NCBI GenBank assembly: GCA_934667105.1
Contig: CAKULG010000006.1
Span: 58,587 to 122,586, forward strand
Direction of reading: 5' to 3'
DNA: 64,000 bases
DNA from: an uncultured Clostridia bacterium
GTDB taxonomy: Bacteria; Bacillota; Clostridia; Christensenellales; Aristaeellaceae
The notes under the pieces were generated by a model. It was not told the DNA's origin. It made no database searches and saw only the letters and a list, made by a program, of their open reading frames with translations. Position 1 is the first letter of the stretch; each line of letters begins with the position of its first letter. Shown in pieces: positions 1 through 8,830 of the stretch. The translations under genes and the position numbers were made by a program.

Positions 1-1182
1 GAGCGCAACCGGCCCAGCGTGGTGCTTTGGTCCTGCGGGAACGAGGAGCCCACCCATGCCGAGGCCCGAGGCGCGCGCATCGCCCGGCGGATGTTCGCCC
101 GGGTGCGCCAGTTGGATCCCACCCGCCCGGTAACCACCGTGATCTGCCACGATCCGCTGAACGCCCCGGCGGAAAAATACTGCGACGTGATCTGCATCAA
201 TTACCACCTGGACGTTTACGACCAGCTTCACGCCAAATACCCCGAAAAGGCGTTCCTGGCGGGGGAAACCTGCGCCACCGCCAGCGTGCGCGGCTGGTAT
301 GGGGATAACATTCCCGAGCAGGGCCGCTATTCCGCCTACGATCACGATTCGGACGATTATTTCCTGGGCCGGGAAAAAACCTGGCAATACCTGCTGGATC
401 GCCCCTGGGTGGCCGGCGCGTTCCAATGGGACGGCGTGGAGCACCGGGGCGAGGGCCGCTGGCCCCGGCTTTGCTCCGTCTCGGGAGCCATCGACCTGTA
501 CATGCAAAAGAAGGACGCCTTCTATCAAAACCAATCCCATTGGGCGGAAAAGCCCATGATTCATCTGCTGCCCCATTGGAACCATCCCGGCGCGGAGGGC
601 CGCCGCATCGACGTGTGGGCGTATTCCAACTGTGAGGAAGCGGAGCTTTTCCTCAACGGCGAAAGCCTGGGCCGCATGGAATTGACCCCCTGCGGCAAAA
701 CCGCCCGGCGCTGGGAGCGCACGGGCGCCATGCCCCGCCTGCACGCTCAGTGGCAGGTTCCCTACGCAGCGGGCACGCTGACGGCGGCGGGCTATATCGG
801 CGGCCGGGAGGCGGCCCGGGATACCCTGGAAACCACCGGCCCCGCCGTAGCGCTTCACTTCATCATTGACAGCGCCGCGGAATATGCCGACGGCCGGGAC
901 GTGGTGATGGCCACCTGCGTGTGCCTGGATGAAAAGGGCCGGGAGGTTCCCGACGCGGCCCCCGAAATCGCTTTCGAGGCGAACCATCTGGGTACGCTGC
1001 TGGGCACCGGCTCAGATATGTGCGACGCGGTTCCCGTGCCCAGCCCCGTGCGGAAAATGCGCGCCGGACGCTGCGCCGTGTGCGTGCGCGTGGGCCGGGA
1101 AAGCGGCGTGCTGACCCTCACCGCCCGGGCCGACGGCCTGGCCGCCGCCTATGCGGATATTCCGCTGAAAGCGCCGCAGTAA
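1..1182 (+). CDS. Glycoside hydrolase family 2 protein, C-terminal part
   Basis: The gene enters from the left edge, so only about the last 393 codons are visible. The frame is open from base 1 and begins inside the GH2 catalytic barrel: RNRPSVVLWSCGNEEP carries the Asn-Glu acid/base motif (Glu near codon 15), and FLAGETC near codon 89 supplies the likely nucleophile Glu. The segment AFQWDGVEHRGEGRWP matches the substrate loop of beta-galactosidase-type GH2 enzymes. The rest is a beta-rich tail of the kind that follows the barrel (WAYSNCEEAELFLNGESLGR). Family members release beta-galactose, glucuronate or mannose from glycans; the exact sugar cannot be read here. nagA starts 14 bases downstream, which suggests processing of an amino-sugar-containing glycan. 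Confidence 0.88.
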   Translation, partial: ERNRPSVVLWSCGNEEPTHAEARGARIARRMFARVRQLDPTRPVTTVICHDPLNAPAEKYCDVICINYHLDVYDQLHAKYPEKAFLAGETCATASVRGWYGDNIPEQGRYSAYDHDSDDYFLGREKTWQYLLDRPWVAGAFQWDGVEHRGEGRWPRLCSVSGAIDLYMQKKDAFYQNQSHWAEKPMIHLLPHWNHPGAEGRRIDVWAYSNCEEAELFLNGESLGRMELTPCGKTARRWERTGAMPRLHAQWQVPYAAGTLTAAGYIGGREAARDTLETTGPAVALHFIIDSAAEYADGRDVVMATCVCLDEKGREVPDAAPEIAFEANHLGTLLGTGSDMCDAVPVPSPVRKMRAGRCAVCVRVGRESGVLTLTARADGLAAAYADIPLKAPQ

Positions 1183-1196
1183 AGAGGGAGATGACC

Positions 1197-2387
1197 ATGC
1201 GTTCAAATTGCTTATGGGTCGGCGGCGGTCGGGTGGTGTTTCCCGACCGGGTGGAGGAAAACGGTTCCGTCCTGGTGCGGGATGGCAAAATCGCGGCGGT
1301 GAACGTTCCCTGCCCCGGGGATGCGGAGCGCGTTTTGTTGGGCGACGGCGTGCTGCTGCCCGGATTTGTGGATCTGCATGTGCATGGCGGCGGCGGCGCG
1401 GATTTTACCGACGCGGAGGAGGGCTGCGTGCGCGTTGCGGCGCAGACGCATCTGCGCCACGGCACCACCGCCATGACCCCCACCACCATGACCTGCCCGG
1501 ATGCGCTGCTGGAAAAATCCATCCTGCACTATCTGAAGGAAACGGCGGCGGGCTTCGAGGGGCCGGAGCTGCTGGGCCTGCATCTGGAGGGCCCCTTCTT
1601 CGCCACGGCGGGAAAATCCAAGGGCGCGCAGCCCGTTTCGGAGCCGCGCGTGCCCACCCGGGAGGCGCTGGAGAAATTCATCCGCCTAGCGGATGGAAAA
1701 ATCGTGCGCTGGGATGAAGCGCCCGAACTGCCCAACACTGATATTTTCGCAGCCGTCATGCGCGAAAACGGCGTTCTTCCCGCCATCGCCCATACGGACG
1801 CCATGGCCCCGGAGGCCTATCGCGCCTTTGAAATGGGCTTCACCCATGTGACGCACTTTCTTTCCGCCACCAATTGGTCCCGCAAGCAAAACGCCCGCAC
1901 TTACGGCGGCCTGAACGAGGCCGTGCTCCTGCGGGACGATATTACGGTGGAGCTCATCGCCGACGGTGCGCACATTCCCAAGGAACTGTTCCAGCTCATC
2001 TACAAAATCAAGGGCCCGGGCCGCATCGCCCTGATTACCGACGCCATGCGCGCCGCCGGAACGGATGCGACGGAATCCATTCTGGGCTCCAAGCAAGGGG
2101 GCGTGCCGGTGGTTATCAAATACGGCGTGGCCCAGCTTCCCGATCTTTCCTTCTTCGCCGGAAGTATCGGCACCATGGATCGCGCCCTGCGCTTCGCCCA
2201 TCTGACCTGCGGCGTGCCCCTGAACGAGGCCAGCATGATGCTTTCCGCCACCCCGGCGCGCATCGCGGGCTGCTTCCACCGGAAGGGCACGCTTACCCCC
2301 GGCAAGGATGCGGACCTGACGATCATGGATTCCGGGCTGCATGTACAAGCGGTTTTCGTCCGGGGCAAACGCTTTTCCGGCTTGTAA
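1197..2387 (+). CDS. nagA: N-acetylglucosamine-6-phosphate deacetylase
   Basis: Amidohydrolase-fold enzyme that removes acetate from GlcNAc-6-phosphate in the cytoplasm. The family metal and catalytic positions are visible: HVH at 61-63, Glu131 in HLEGPFF, His199 in AHTD, His220 in THFLSATN and Asp282 in ITDAM. The length of 396 residues is normal. ATGs occur at 1191 and 1197; the AGAGGGAG ribosome site at 1183-1190 abuts the first, so 1197 is the better start. It follows the GH2 gene closely and precedes a nagB-like gene, giving the usual deacetylase-deaminase pair that turns GlcNAc-6-P into fructose-6-P. Confidence 0.95.
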   Translation: MRSNCLWVGGGRVVFPDRVEENGSVLVRDGKIAAVNVPCPGDAERVLLGDGVLLPGFVDLHVHGGGGADFTDAEEGCVRVAAQTHLRHGTTAMTPTTMTCPDALLEKSILHYLKETAAGFEGPELLGLHLEGPFFATAGKSKGAQPVSEPRVPTREALEKFIRLADGKIVRWDEAPELPNTDIFAAVMRENGVLPAIAHTDAMAPEAYRAFEMGFTHVTHFLSATNWSRKQNARTYGGLNEAVLLRDDITVELIADGAHIPKELFQLIYKIKGPGRIALITDAMRAAGTDATESILGSKQGGVPVVIKYGVAQLPDLSFFAGSIGTMDRALRFAHLTCGVPLNEASMMLSATPARIAGCFHRKGTLTPGKDADLTIMDSGLHVQAVFVRGKRFSGL

Positions 2388-2466
2388 GGCCGGCCGCGTT
2401 CATTGGCTTTTTTCATCATTCGTTCGTTTTTCCATCATTCGTCAATAAAAAAAGGAGGGCCTCGTC

Positions 2467-3300
2467 ATGAACATTCCCGCGTATTACAAAATCAAGCCCG
2501 AGGAACTGGGCAAGAACGGCCGCATCCCCCTTCAGATTCTGGAGGACAGCAAGGAGCTGATGTGCGAATACGCCCTGCAAACGCTTTTTGAAATCGAAAA
2601 GAACAACGCCGCAGGCAAACGCACCGTGCTGATCGTCCCCTGCGGCCCCATCGCGCAGCACACCATCTTCGCCCGCTATGTCAATCAGCGCCGGTGCAGC
2701 CTGAAAAACACCTGGATTATCAACATGGACGAGCTGATCGACGAAAACGGCGAATGCTTCCGCAGCGACAACAAGCAATCCTTCCATTATCTGATGCAGA
2801 AGGCGCTCTACGACCGGCTGGATCCCCAGCTGGCCCCGCCGGAGGATCACCGGGTGTTCCCCGATCCCCGCGATCCCGGGGCCATCGCCCGGCTGATTGA
2901 AAGGCTGGGGGGCGTGGATCTGTGCATGGGCGGCATCGCTCTCAACGGCCACATAGCCTTTAACGAGCCCAGCGACGCGCTGACCCCGGAAGAATTTGCC
3001 GCCCTGCCCACCCGGGTGGTGGAGTTGACCGAGGCCACCATCATCAAGAACGCCATTCTGGATCTGGGCGGCGCAACGGACGCATTCCCCCGCCGGGCCA
3101 TTACCGTGGGCATGAAGGAAATGCTGGGGGCCCGGCGCATGCTGGTTTCCATGACGCTGGATATGCAGCGCTCCACCATCCGCCACGCCCTCTACGGCGA
3201 GGTCAGCGCCTCCTTCCCCATCACGCTGCTGCAAAACCACAAAAACGCCCTGATTATGATTACCAAGAATGTAACCGCGTTGCCCTTTGATTTTGATTAA
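2467..3300 (+). CDS. nagB: Glucosamine-6-phosphate deaminase-like protein
   Basis: NagB/RpiA/SoI-fold protein of 277 residues that would isomerise and deaminate glucosamine-6-P to fructose-6-P and ammonia. The active-site stretch NGHIAFNEP (160-168) contains the ring-opening His162 and Glu167, and NMDE (87-90) holds the proton-transfer Asp88. At the position of E. coli Asp141 this protein has Asn160; I believe some other family members also have Asn there. Sequence outside these motifs is divergent. The gene has a strong AAAGGAGG ribosome site and ends 16 bases before a clear terminator, so nagA and nagB-like close the first transcription unit. Confidence 0.82.
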   Translation: MNIPAYYKIKPEELGKNGRIPLQILEDSKELMCEYALQTLFEIEKNNAAGKRTVLIVPCGPIAQHTIFARYVNQRRCSLKNTWIINMDELIDENGECFRSDNKQSFHYLMQKALYDRLDPQLAPPEDHRVFPDPRDPGAIARLIERLGGVDLCMGGIALNGHIAFNEPSDALTPEEFAALPTRVVELTEATIIKNAILDLGGATDAFPRRAITVGMKEMLGARRMLVSMTLDMQRSTIRHALYGEVSASFPITLLQNHKNALIMITKNVTALPFDFD

Positions 3301-3315
3301 GCCCCTTCACCGCAA

Positions 3316-3367
3316 AAGCGGCTGCGTTTTCCCGGGCGGGCCGCAGCCGCTTGCTTCCGTTTTTTTC
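3316..3367 (+). terminator. Intrinsic terminator after nagB-like gene
   Basis: A perfect 11-bp inverted repeat (3316-3326 and 3342-3352, core GCGGCTGCG) with a 15-base loop is followed by a T-rich run ending in seven Ts at 3360-3366. It separates the nag genes from the sugar-acid operon. It does not belong to the CTTTGG hairpin family found later in the window. Confidence 0.8.
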
Positions 3368-3471
3368 CGGGAAGGCCTCCGCCCTCGCCTCCCACGGCGC
3401 TTCGCCCAAAAAAAACAGCAGGTTTGTCCATAGCCGCATCGGTTTTCTTTATAGCCATTTCTCGGGGCGAA

Positions 3472-3480
3472 TGCTATAAT
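3472..3480 (+). promoter_or_regulatory. Extended -10 promoter of the sugar-acid operon
   Basis: TGCTATAAT is a perfect extended -10 element about 100 bases before the enolase-like gene. No good -35 hexamer sits 16-18 bases upstream, so the promoter would rely on the TG extension or an activator. It is the only promoter-like sequence I see before the run of thirteen genes from 3584 to 17822. Confidence 0.55.
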
Positions 3481-3583
3481 AAGCAAGGAAATTGAATGCG
3501 TTTCACTTACAAATTTATGGCATAAATGCAAATCAGTCGCAAGGGAAGGCCTCCGTTCACTCAGCGAAAAGGAGATGAATCCT

Positions 3584-4900
3584 ATGTCCGGTTCAGCAAT
3601 TATATCCATTAAAGCCCGGCAAGTATACACCAATCGCGGCCTGCCCGGCGTGGAAGCGGTTGTAACTACCGAAAACGGCGCCGTGGGGCGCGGCATGTGT
3701 ACCTCGGGCGTTTCCGTGGGCACCCACGAAATCAGCTTTTCCTTTGACGGCGGCCCTCGCTTTAACGGCAAGGGCGTGATGCACGCCGTTCGGAATGTGA
3801 ATGAAATCATCGCGCCCGCCCTGCGGGGCCTGGACGCGGGGGATCAAAAAGAGGTGGACCGGGCGATGCTGGCCATCTGCCCCGACGCGAAGCTGCGCCT
3901 GGGGGGCAACGCCACCGCCGCCGTTTCCGCCGCCGTGCTCAAGGCGGGGGCCGCCGCATTGAAAATTCCGCTGTATCGCCATATCGGCGGCGCCAGCGCC
4001 ATGTATCTGCCCGTGCCCGGCGTGGCCATGGCGGCGGGGGACGCGCGCTATGGCGGCGGCGTCACCACCCCGGGGGGAAAGCCCACCATGTCCGTGATGT
4101 GCTTCGGCTTCGATCGCTTTGCCGACGCATCCTACGCTTGCTGGGATATTCACACCCGCTGGGCGGAGAAAATGAAAAAACGCTTTGGCGGCACGCCCAA
4201 TATCCGCGATTTTATCCCCATCCCCGCGGGCGTGTTCAGCTGCGACCGGGAAATCTGGGATGAGATGCGCAAAACCATCATTGAAGCGGGCTACGAGGGC
4301 AAGGCCGGCTTCCAGATGGATGTGGCCACCGATACCTATCACAATAAGCAGGACGGGAAATATTACGGTCTGTTCGACAGCCGGCCCAAGACTAAGGACG
4401 AATTATACCGCTTCTATCTGGACGTGATCGAGGAGTATCCCTTCGTCATCATCGAGGATCCCTTCAACGAGGACGATTACGAAACCACCGCCGCCCTGAC
4501 CCGGGAAAGCGGCATCCAGATCGTGGGCGACGATCTGTTCACCACCGATCCCAAGCGCGTAGCCTACGGTATCGCCCAGGGCGCGGCCAACACCGTGCTG
4601 CTGAAGGTGAACCAGATCGGCACTATCTCCGAGGCGCTGCAAATGATTCAGTACGCCTATAAATTCGGCTACGCGGTCATGCCCTCCGACAGCCGGGGCG
4701 AGGGCGAATCCATCGGGGATTACGCCGTGGGCATCAACGCGGGCTCCATCCGCGAAAGCGCCATCGGTCCCCGGGGCAACCGCCTGATCGAAATCGAGGA
4801 GGAGCTGGGCGCCAACGCCCGCTTTATCGGGGCCCGGGGCCTGAAGGGCTTCCGCAATCAGGCCCGGGCGGACGCATACGAAAAATCCAAGCAAAAATAA
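3584..4900 (+). CDS. Divergent enolase paralogue, possible sugar-acid dehydratase
   Basis: A 438-residue protein with both enolase domains. It keeps the Mg2+ ligands (Asp246 in MDVA, Glu291 in IEDPF, Asp316 or Asp317 in GDDLF) and the general-base Lys341 in LLKVNQIG. It differs where enolase binds and protonates 2-phosphoglycerate: the VGDEGG loop with its catalytic Glu is absent, the NGGxHA loop is AAGDARYGG, SHRSGE is replaced by SDSRGEGE (368-375), and the C-terminal substrate lysine is replaced (SIRESA). It is therefore unlikely to be the glycolytic enzyme. Dehydration of another 2-hydroxy acid that feeds the downstream KDG/KDPG-type aldolases is my inference. ATG 3584 is preferred over 3575 because AAAAGGAG directly abuts 3575. 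Confidence 0.8.
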   Translation: MSGSAIISIKARQVYTNRGLPGVEAVVTTENGAVGRGMCTSGVSVGTHEISFSFDGGPRFNGKGVMHAVRNVNEIIAPALRGLDAGDQKEVDRAMLAICPDAKLRLGGNATAAVSAAVLKAGAAALKIPLYRHIGGASAMYLPVPGVAMAAGDARYGGGVTTPGGKPTMSVMCFGFDRFADASYACWDIHTRWAEKMKKRFGGTPNIRDFIPIPAGVFSCDREIWDEMRKTIIEAGYEGKAGFQMDVATDTYHNKQDGKYYGLFDSRPKTKDELYRFYLDVIEEYPFVIIEDPFNEDDYETTAALTRESGIQIVGDDLFTTDPKRVAYGIAQGAANTVLLKVNQIGTISEALQMIQYAYKFGYAVMPSDSRGEGESIGDYAVGINAGSIRESAIGPRGNRLIEIEEELGANARFIGARGLKGFRNQARADAYEKSKQK

Positions 4901-4970
4901 CGCTTCATAAATACGATACGGCGTGCGAACGCGCCCCGGGCAGCGGGCGCGTCGCGGAAAGGCGAAAAGG

Positions 4971-6401
4971 ATGGTTAAGCAGTATATCAACGGCAAAATG
5001 GTGGAGGGACAGGGCAAGCCCATGCCCGTTTACAACCCCGCCACCGGCGAAATCATCGACACCGTGGGCTGCGCCACGGCGGAGCAGGCGAAGGAAGCCC
5101 TGCTGGCCGCCCAGGCGGCCCAGAAAAAATGGGCGAACACCGCTCTGGACGAGCGCGTCGCCTGGCTGAACAAGCTGCGGGAGGCCTGCCTGGCGGAGCG
5201 GGAAAAGATCGTGGATCTCATTTCCGCCGAATCGGGCCGCCCCTACCCCGCCGCCTGCGGCGATTTTGATTGGTGCATGACCTCCCTCCATTATTACGGC
5301 GAGGAGGCCCTGCGCGTCTACGGCACCACCTTCAACCACCATGCCGCCCCCAACGGCGCGGTGTATCATATTACGGAGCGGCGGCCCATCGGCGTGGTGG
5401 TGGCGCATCTGGCGTGGAATTATCCCCTAGGCAACGCGGGGCTGAAAATCGCCCCCTCGGTAGCCTCGGGCTGCGCCTGCGTTATCAAGCCCTCCAGCCA
5501 GACCCCGCTGGCCACCCTGTATCTGGGCGAAATCTGCCAGCGCATCGGCTTCCCCGCCGGGGTGATCAACATCCTGTCCGGCCCTGCGGGGGAAGTGGCG
5601 AAAACGCTGAATGAAAGCGTCATCCCCCGGATGATCGCGCTGATCGGCTCCAGCGAAACGGGGCTGAAAATCCTGCGGGAAAGCGCCACCTCCATGAAAA
5701 AATACGCCTTTGAATGCGGCGGCAACGCGCCGGTGGTGGTGATGGACGATGTGGATATTCCCGAGGCGGCCGCCTCCATCGTGGCCAAAAAGGTGGGCTT
5801 CGCGGGGCAGACCTGCGTGAACTATAACCGCATCTACATCCATCAAAGCATCTATGAAGAAATGATCGCCGCCATCGCCCGGGAGTTGGACAAGGTGATC
5901 CTGGGCAAGGGACGCGATCCCGGCTATGTGATGGGCCCGATGATCGACCGCAAGGCCCGGGACCGCATGCTTTCCCTGATCGAGGATGCGGTGCGCCGGG
6001 GCGCGAAGCTGGTCAAGGGCGGAACCGTGCCCCCCGCCTTCCAGGCGGGCAGCTATATCACCCCCGCCCTGCTAAGGGATGTGACGGACGACATGCGCGT
6101 TTCCACCGAGGAAATTTTCGGCCCCATCATTCCCGTGCAGCCCTTTACCGCCCTGGAGGAGGCCATCGAAAAGGCCAACAACACCGTCTACGGCCTTTCC
6201 GCTTATTTCTACGGCCATCGCGCCCCCGAAATCGCCCGGGCCTTCGAGGGCTTTGAGGCGGGCGAAATTTTCGTCAACGGCGCGCCCGGCACCGAGCAGA
6301 CGCCCCACGCCGGGGTGAAGCAATCGGGCATGGGCGTGGATAAATCCCCCTGGTCGCTGGATGAATTCTACGATTTTAAATACCTGGGCCTCAAGCCCTG
6401 A
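4971..6401 (+). CDS. NAD(P)-dependent aldehyde dehydrogenase
   Basis: A full-length ALDH of 476 residues. Catalytic Cys282 lies in GQTCVN, general-base Glu248 in FECGGN, oxyanion Asn150 in AWNYP and cofactor Lys173 in VIKPS. The sequence resembles the succinate-semialdehyde/lactaldehyde/glyceraldehyde dehydrogenase part of the superfamily, but the substrate cannot be fixed by sight. Beside a DapA-family aldolase and a glycerate 2-kinase, glyceraldehyde or another short aldehyde released by an aldolase is a natural candidate (inference). The start at 4971 has GGAAAGG at 4956-4962, eight bases upstream. Confidence 0.9.
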   Translation: MVKQYINGKMVEGQGKPMPVYNPATGEIIDTVGCATAEQAKEALLAAQAAQKKWANTALDERVAWLNKLREACLAEREKIVDLISAESGRPYPAACGDFDWCMTSLHYYGEEALRVYGTTFNHHAAPNGAVYHITERRPIGVVVAHLAWNYPLGNAGLKIAPSVASGCACVIKPSSQTPLATLYLGEICQRIGFPAGVINILSGPAGEVAKTLNESVIPRMIALIGSSETGLKILRESATSMKKYAFECGGNAPVVVMDDVDIPEAAASIVAKKVGFAGQTCVNYNRIYIHQSIYEEMIAAIARELDKVILGKGRDPGYVMGPMIDRKARDRMLSLIEDAVRRGAKLVKGGTVPPAFQAGSYITPALLRDVTDDMRVSTEEIFGPIIPVQPFTALEEAIEKANNTVYGLSAYFYGHRAPEIARAFEGFEAGEIFVNGAPGTEQTPHAGVKQSGMGVDKSPWSLDEFYDFKYLGLKP

Positions 6402-6415
6402 AGGGAGCGCTTGCC

Positions 6416-7396
6416 ATGCCTGAAAAGCAATGGGATATGATCGGTTTTGGCGATCCGTTCCAGGATCTGATCGTGGAATTGGATCAGCTTCCGCCCACCA
6501 ATGTGAACATCCGCATGCGGAACTATGTGTTCCAGGGCGGCGGCAACGTGCCCACCGCCACCGTGGCCGCCGGGCGGCTGGGGCTGCGGGCCGCCATTCT
6601 GGGCGTGGCGGGAAACGATCTGTTCGGCCGCGCCAACGCGGCGGATTTCGCCTATAACCATGTGGACGTTTCCCATCTGAAGCTCCGGGAAGAGCGGCGC
6701 ACCAATTTCTGCGTCTGCGTCAGCGAGCGGAGCATCAACGGCAAGGAATTCATCAGCTGTCCCGGGGATTTCGAGCCCCTTGCGCCCCAGGAGCTGGACG
6801 CGGATTTCATTCGCTCCGCGAAAATTCTGCACATCGGCGATATGCTGACCCCCGCCAAGTTCGCCGCCGCCGAGCTGATTCACGGGGCGGGCGGCGTGGT
6901 GAGCATCGACGCGGCCTATTACCGCCCGGATATTTACGAAAATTATCGCTATCTGGATATTTTCATCGCCTCCGAAACCTATCTGAACGCCATGCGGGCG
7001 GATAAGGGCAATCTGAGCTGTGAGGAGGCCTGTCGGTATATCCGCGCCCAGGGCCCCGAAATCGTGATGTTCACCCTGGGCGAAAGGGGCTGCTGCGGGG
7101 TGCAGGGCGATCAGTATTTCGAATTGCCCGCCTTCACCGTGGACGCGGTGGATACCACCGCCGCGGGCGATGTGTTCCACGGCGCGTTTAATTACGCCTG
7201 GCTTCAGGGGGAAAGCGCCCGGGAATGCGCCCGGTTCTCCTCCGCCGTTTCCGCCATCAAATGCACCCGGCTGGGCGGCCGCGCCGGAATTCCCAGCGTG
7301 GAAACGGTGAAAAAATATCTGGAAACGGGCGAAATCGATTACAGCGAGATTGACAAACGGGTGGCCCATTACAAAAAGGGCATGTTCAACTTCTGA
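6416..7396 (+). CDS. PfkB-family carbohydrate kinase
   Basis: A 326-residue ribokinase-fold kinase. GGGNVPTATVAAGRLG (41-56) is the N-terminal PfkB signature and DTTAAGDVFHGAF (246-258) the C-terminal one, with catalytic Asp252 and the anion-hole glycine. The family phosphorylates ribose, fructose, 2-keto-3-deoxygluconate (KDG) and similar sugars. With a KDPG-aldolase family protein in the same operon, KDG kinase is attractive but unproven. It starts eight bases after AAGGGAG, directly after the ALDH gene, and its stop lies 26 bases before the isomerase-like gene. Confidence 0.9.
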   Translation: MPEKQWDMIGFGDPFQDLIVELDQLPPTNVNIRMRNYVFQGGGNVPTATVAAGRLGLRAAILGVAGNDLFGRANAADFAYNHVDVSHLKLREERRTNFCVCVSERSINGKEFISCPGDFEPLAPQELDADFIRSAKILHIGDMLTPAKFAAAELIHGAGGVVSIDAAYYRPDIYENYRYLDIFIASETYLNAMRADKGNLSCEEACRYIRAQGPEIVMFTLGERGCCGVQGDQYFELPAFTVDAVDTTAAGDVFHGAFNYAWLQGESARECARFSSAVSAIKCTRLGGRAGIPSVETVKKYLETGEIDYSEIDKRVAHYKKGMFNF

Positions 7397-7421
7397 TAAG
7401 CCGCTGAAAGGAGCGCTGGGT

Positions 7422-8813
7422 ATGTTGGATTATCATGTGAAGATCGGTCTGGTTCCCCTGCGCAGGGATTGCTCTCCCCGTCCGGGCGCTTTCAACTGGG
7501 AAATCGCCGAGGAACGCGGGCGCGGGCTGGTGAAATATATTGAAGAGCACTACGGCACGGAGAATATCAGCTTCGCCGATCTCAAGGGCGTTATCGACGT
7601 GGAAACCTTCTATGCGGAGGAGGACGTGGAAAAGGTCGCCGCGCACATGAAGACCGAAAAGGTGGACGCGATGCTTTTTATCAACGCCAATTTCGGCTGC
7701 GAGGAGGCCGCCGCCGCCCTGGCCCAGGAAATGAACGTGCCCGTGCTGCTGTGGGCCCCGCTGGACGAGCGCTTCGATGCGGACGGCATGCGCTACACCG
7801 ACAGCCAATGCGGCATTTTCGGCATCAGCCGCCAGTTTCAGCGCTATAACCTCCCCTTCTCCTTCCTGAACAGCTGCCGGGTGGACAGTAAAAAATTCGC
7901 CGAGGGCTTCGATTCCTTCGCCCGCACCGCCTGCATGGTGAAAAATTTCCGGGGCATGCGCATCGGCGAGGTGGGCATGCGGCCCAAAATCTTCTGCTCC
8001 GTCATCTTTAACGAAGGCGAGCTGATGCAGAAATTCGGCGTGCATGTGATTCCCATTAACATGGCCGTGGTTACGGACAAATTCAATAAAATCATGGCGG
8101 AACGCACGGAGGAACTGGCCGAAGGCGAGCGCCTGTTCCTGGAGCGCTACGACGTGGACGAGGCCACCCGGCCGCTGCTGCGCAGAATCTACGCCTTTGT
8201 GCTGCTGTTCCGGGATCTGTTCAAGGAATACAGGCTTGATTGCATTTCCTCCGAATGCTGGACCAGCATGGGCCTGGCCTGCGGCGCGCTGCCCTGCTCC
8301 GCCTACGGCTTCCTGCTGGATGAAAACCTCATCGTCAGCTGCGAAAGCGACCTGCATTGCGCCCTCACCATGGCGCTGCTCTCCTGCGCCGCCTTCGGCA
8401 AGCATCCGCCCTTCCTGGGGGAATTCACCGTGCGCCATCCTCAGGATGAAAACGTGGAACTGCTCTGGCACTGCGGCCCCTTCCCCTACAGCCTGCATAA
8501 GGAAGGAAAAAAGCCCGTGGAGTATATCCAGCGCCAGTGGTTCGAGGTGAAGCCGGGCAAATACACCGTGGCTCGCTTCGACCAGGACGACGGCAAATAC
8601 ATGCTTCTCAACGGCACCTGCGAAAGCGCCGAGGGTCCCTTCACCAACGGCACCTACCTGTGGGCCCGCTTTAACGATCTGGATAAATGGGAGCGTCGGC
8701 TGGTGGAAGGCCCCTACATTCATCACGTGGCCGAGGCAGAGGGGGATTACACCAAGGAAATCAAGGAATTCTGCCGTTATATTAAAAACGTCGTGCCCGA
8801 CAGCATGGAATGA
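7422..8813 (+). CDS. L-fucose/L-arabinose isomerase-like protein
   Basis: A 463-residue protein with the look of the FucI/AraA superfamily: an N-terminal Rossmann-like half, then SSECW (Glu278), SCESDLH (Glu308, Asp310) and WHCGPFPYSL (His350), where the Mn2+ ligands of the family fall. It is clearly shorter than E. coli FucI (about 590 residues) and belongs to the large group of short fucose-isomerase-like proteins whose substrates are mostly unknown. It would interconvert an aldose and a ketose before the kinase and aldolase encoded next to it. ATG 7422 follows GAAAGGAG at 7406-7413. Confidence 0.78.
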   Translation: MLDYHVKIGLVPLRRDCSPRPGAFNWEIAEERGRGLVKYIEEHYGTENISFADLKGVIDVETFYAEEDVEKVAAHMKTEKVDAMLFINANFGCEEAAAALAQEMNVPVLLWAPLDERFDADGMRYTDSQCGIFGISRQFQRYNLPFSFLNSCRVDSKKFAEGFDSFARTACMVKNFRGMRIGEVGMRPKIFCSVIFNEGELMQKFGVHVIPINMAVVTDKFNKIMAERTEELAEGERLFLERYDVDEATRPLLRRIYAFVLLFRDLFKEYRLDCISSECWTSMGLACGALPCSAYGFLLDENLIVSCESDLHCALTMALLSCAAFGKHPPFLGEFTVRHPQDENVELLWHCGPFPYSLHKEGKKPVEYIQRQWFEVKPGKYTVARFDQDDGKYMLLNGTCESAEGPFTNGTYLWARFNDLDKWERRLVEGPYIHHVAEAEGDYTKEIKEFCRYIKNVVPDSME

Positions 8814-8830
8814 CGGGAGGGAAAAACGAT

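Noticed and set aside
3584..4900. Assignment as the glycolytic enolase (eno)
   Set aside because: The loops that bind and protonate 2-phosphoglycerate are missing or changed, so I kept it as a paralogue of unknown substrate.
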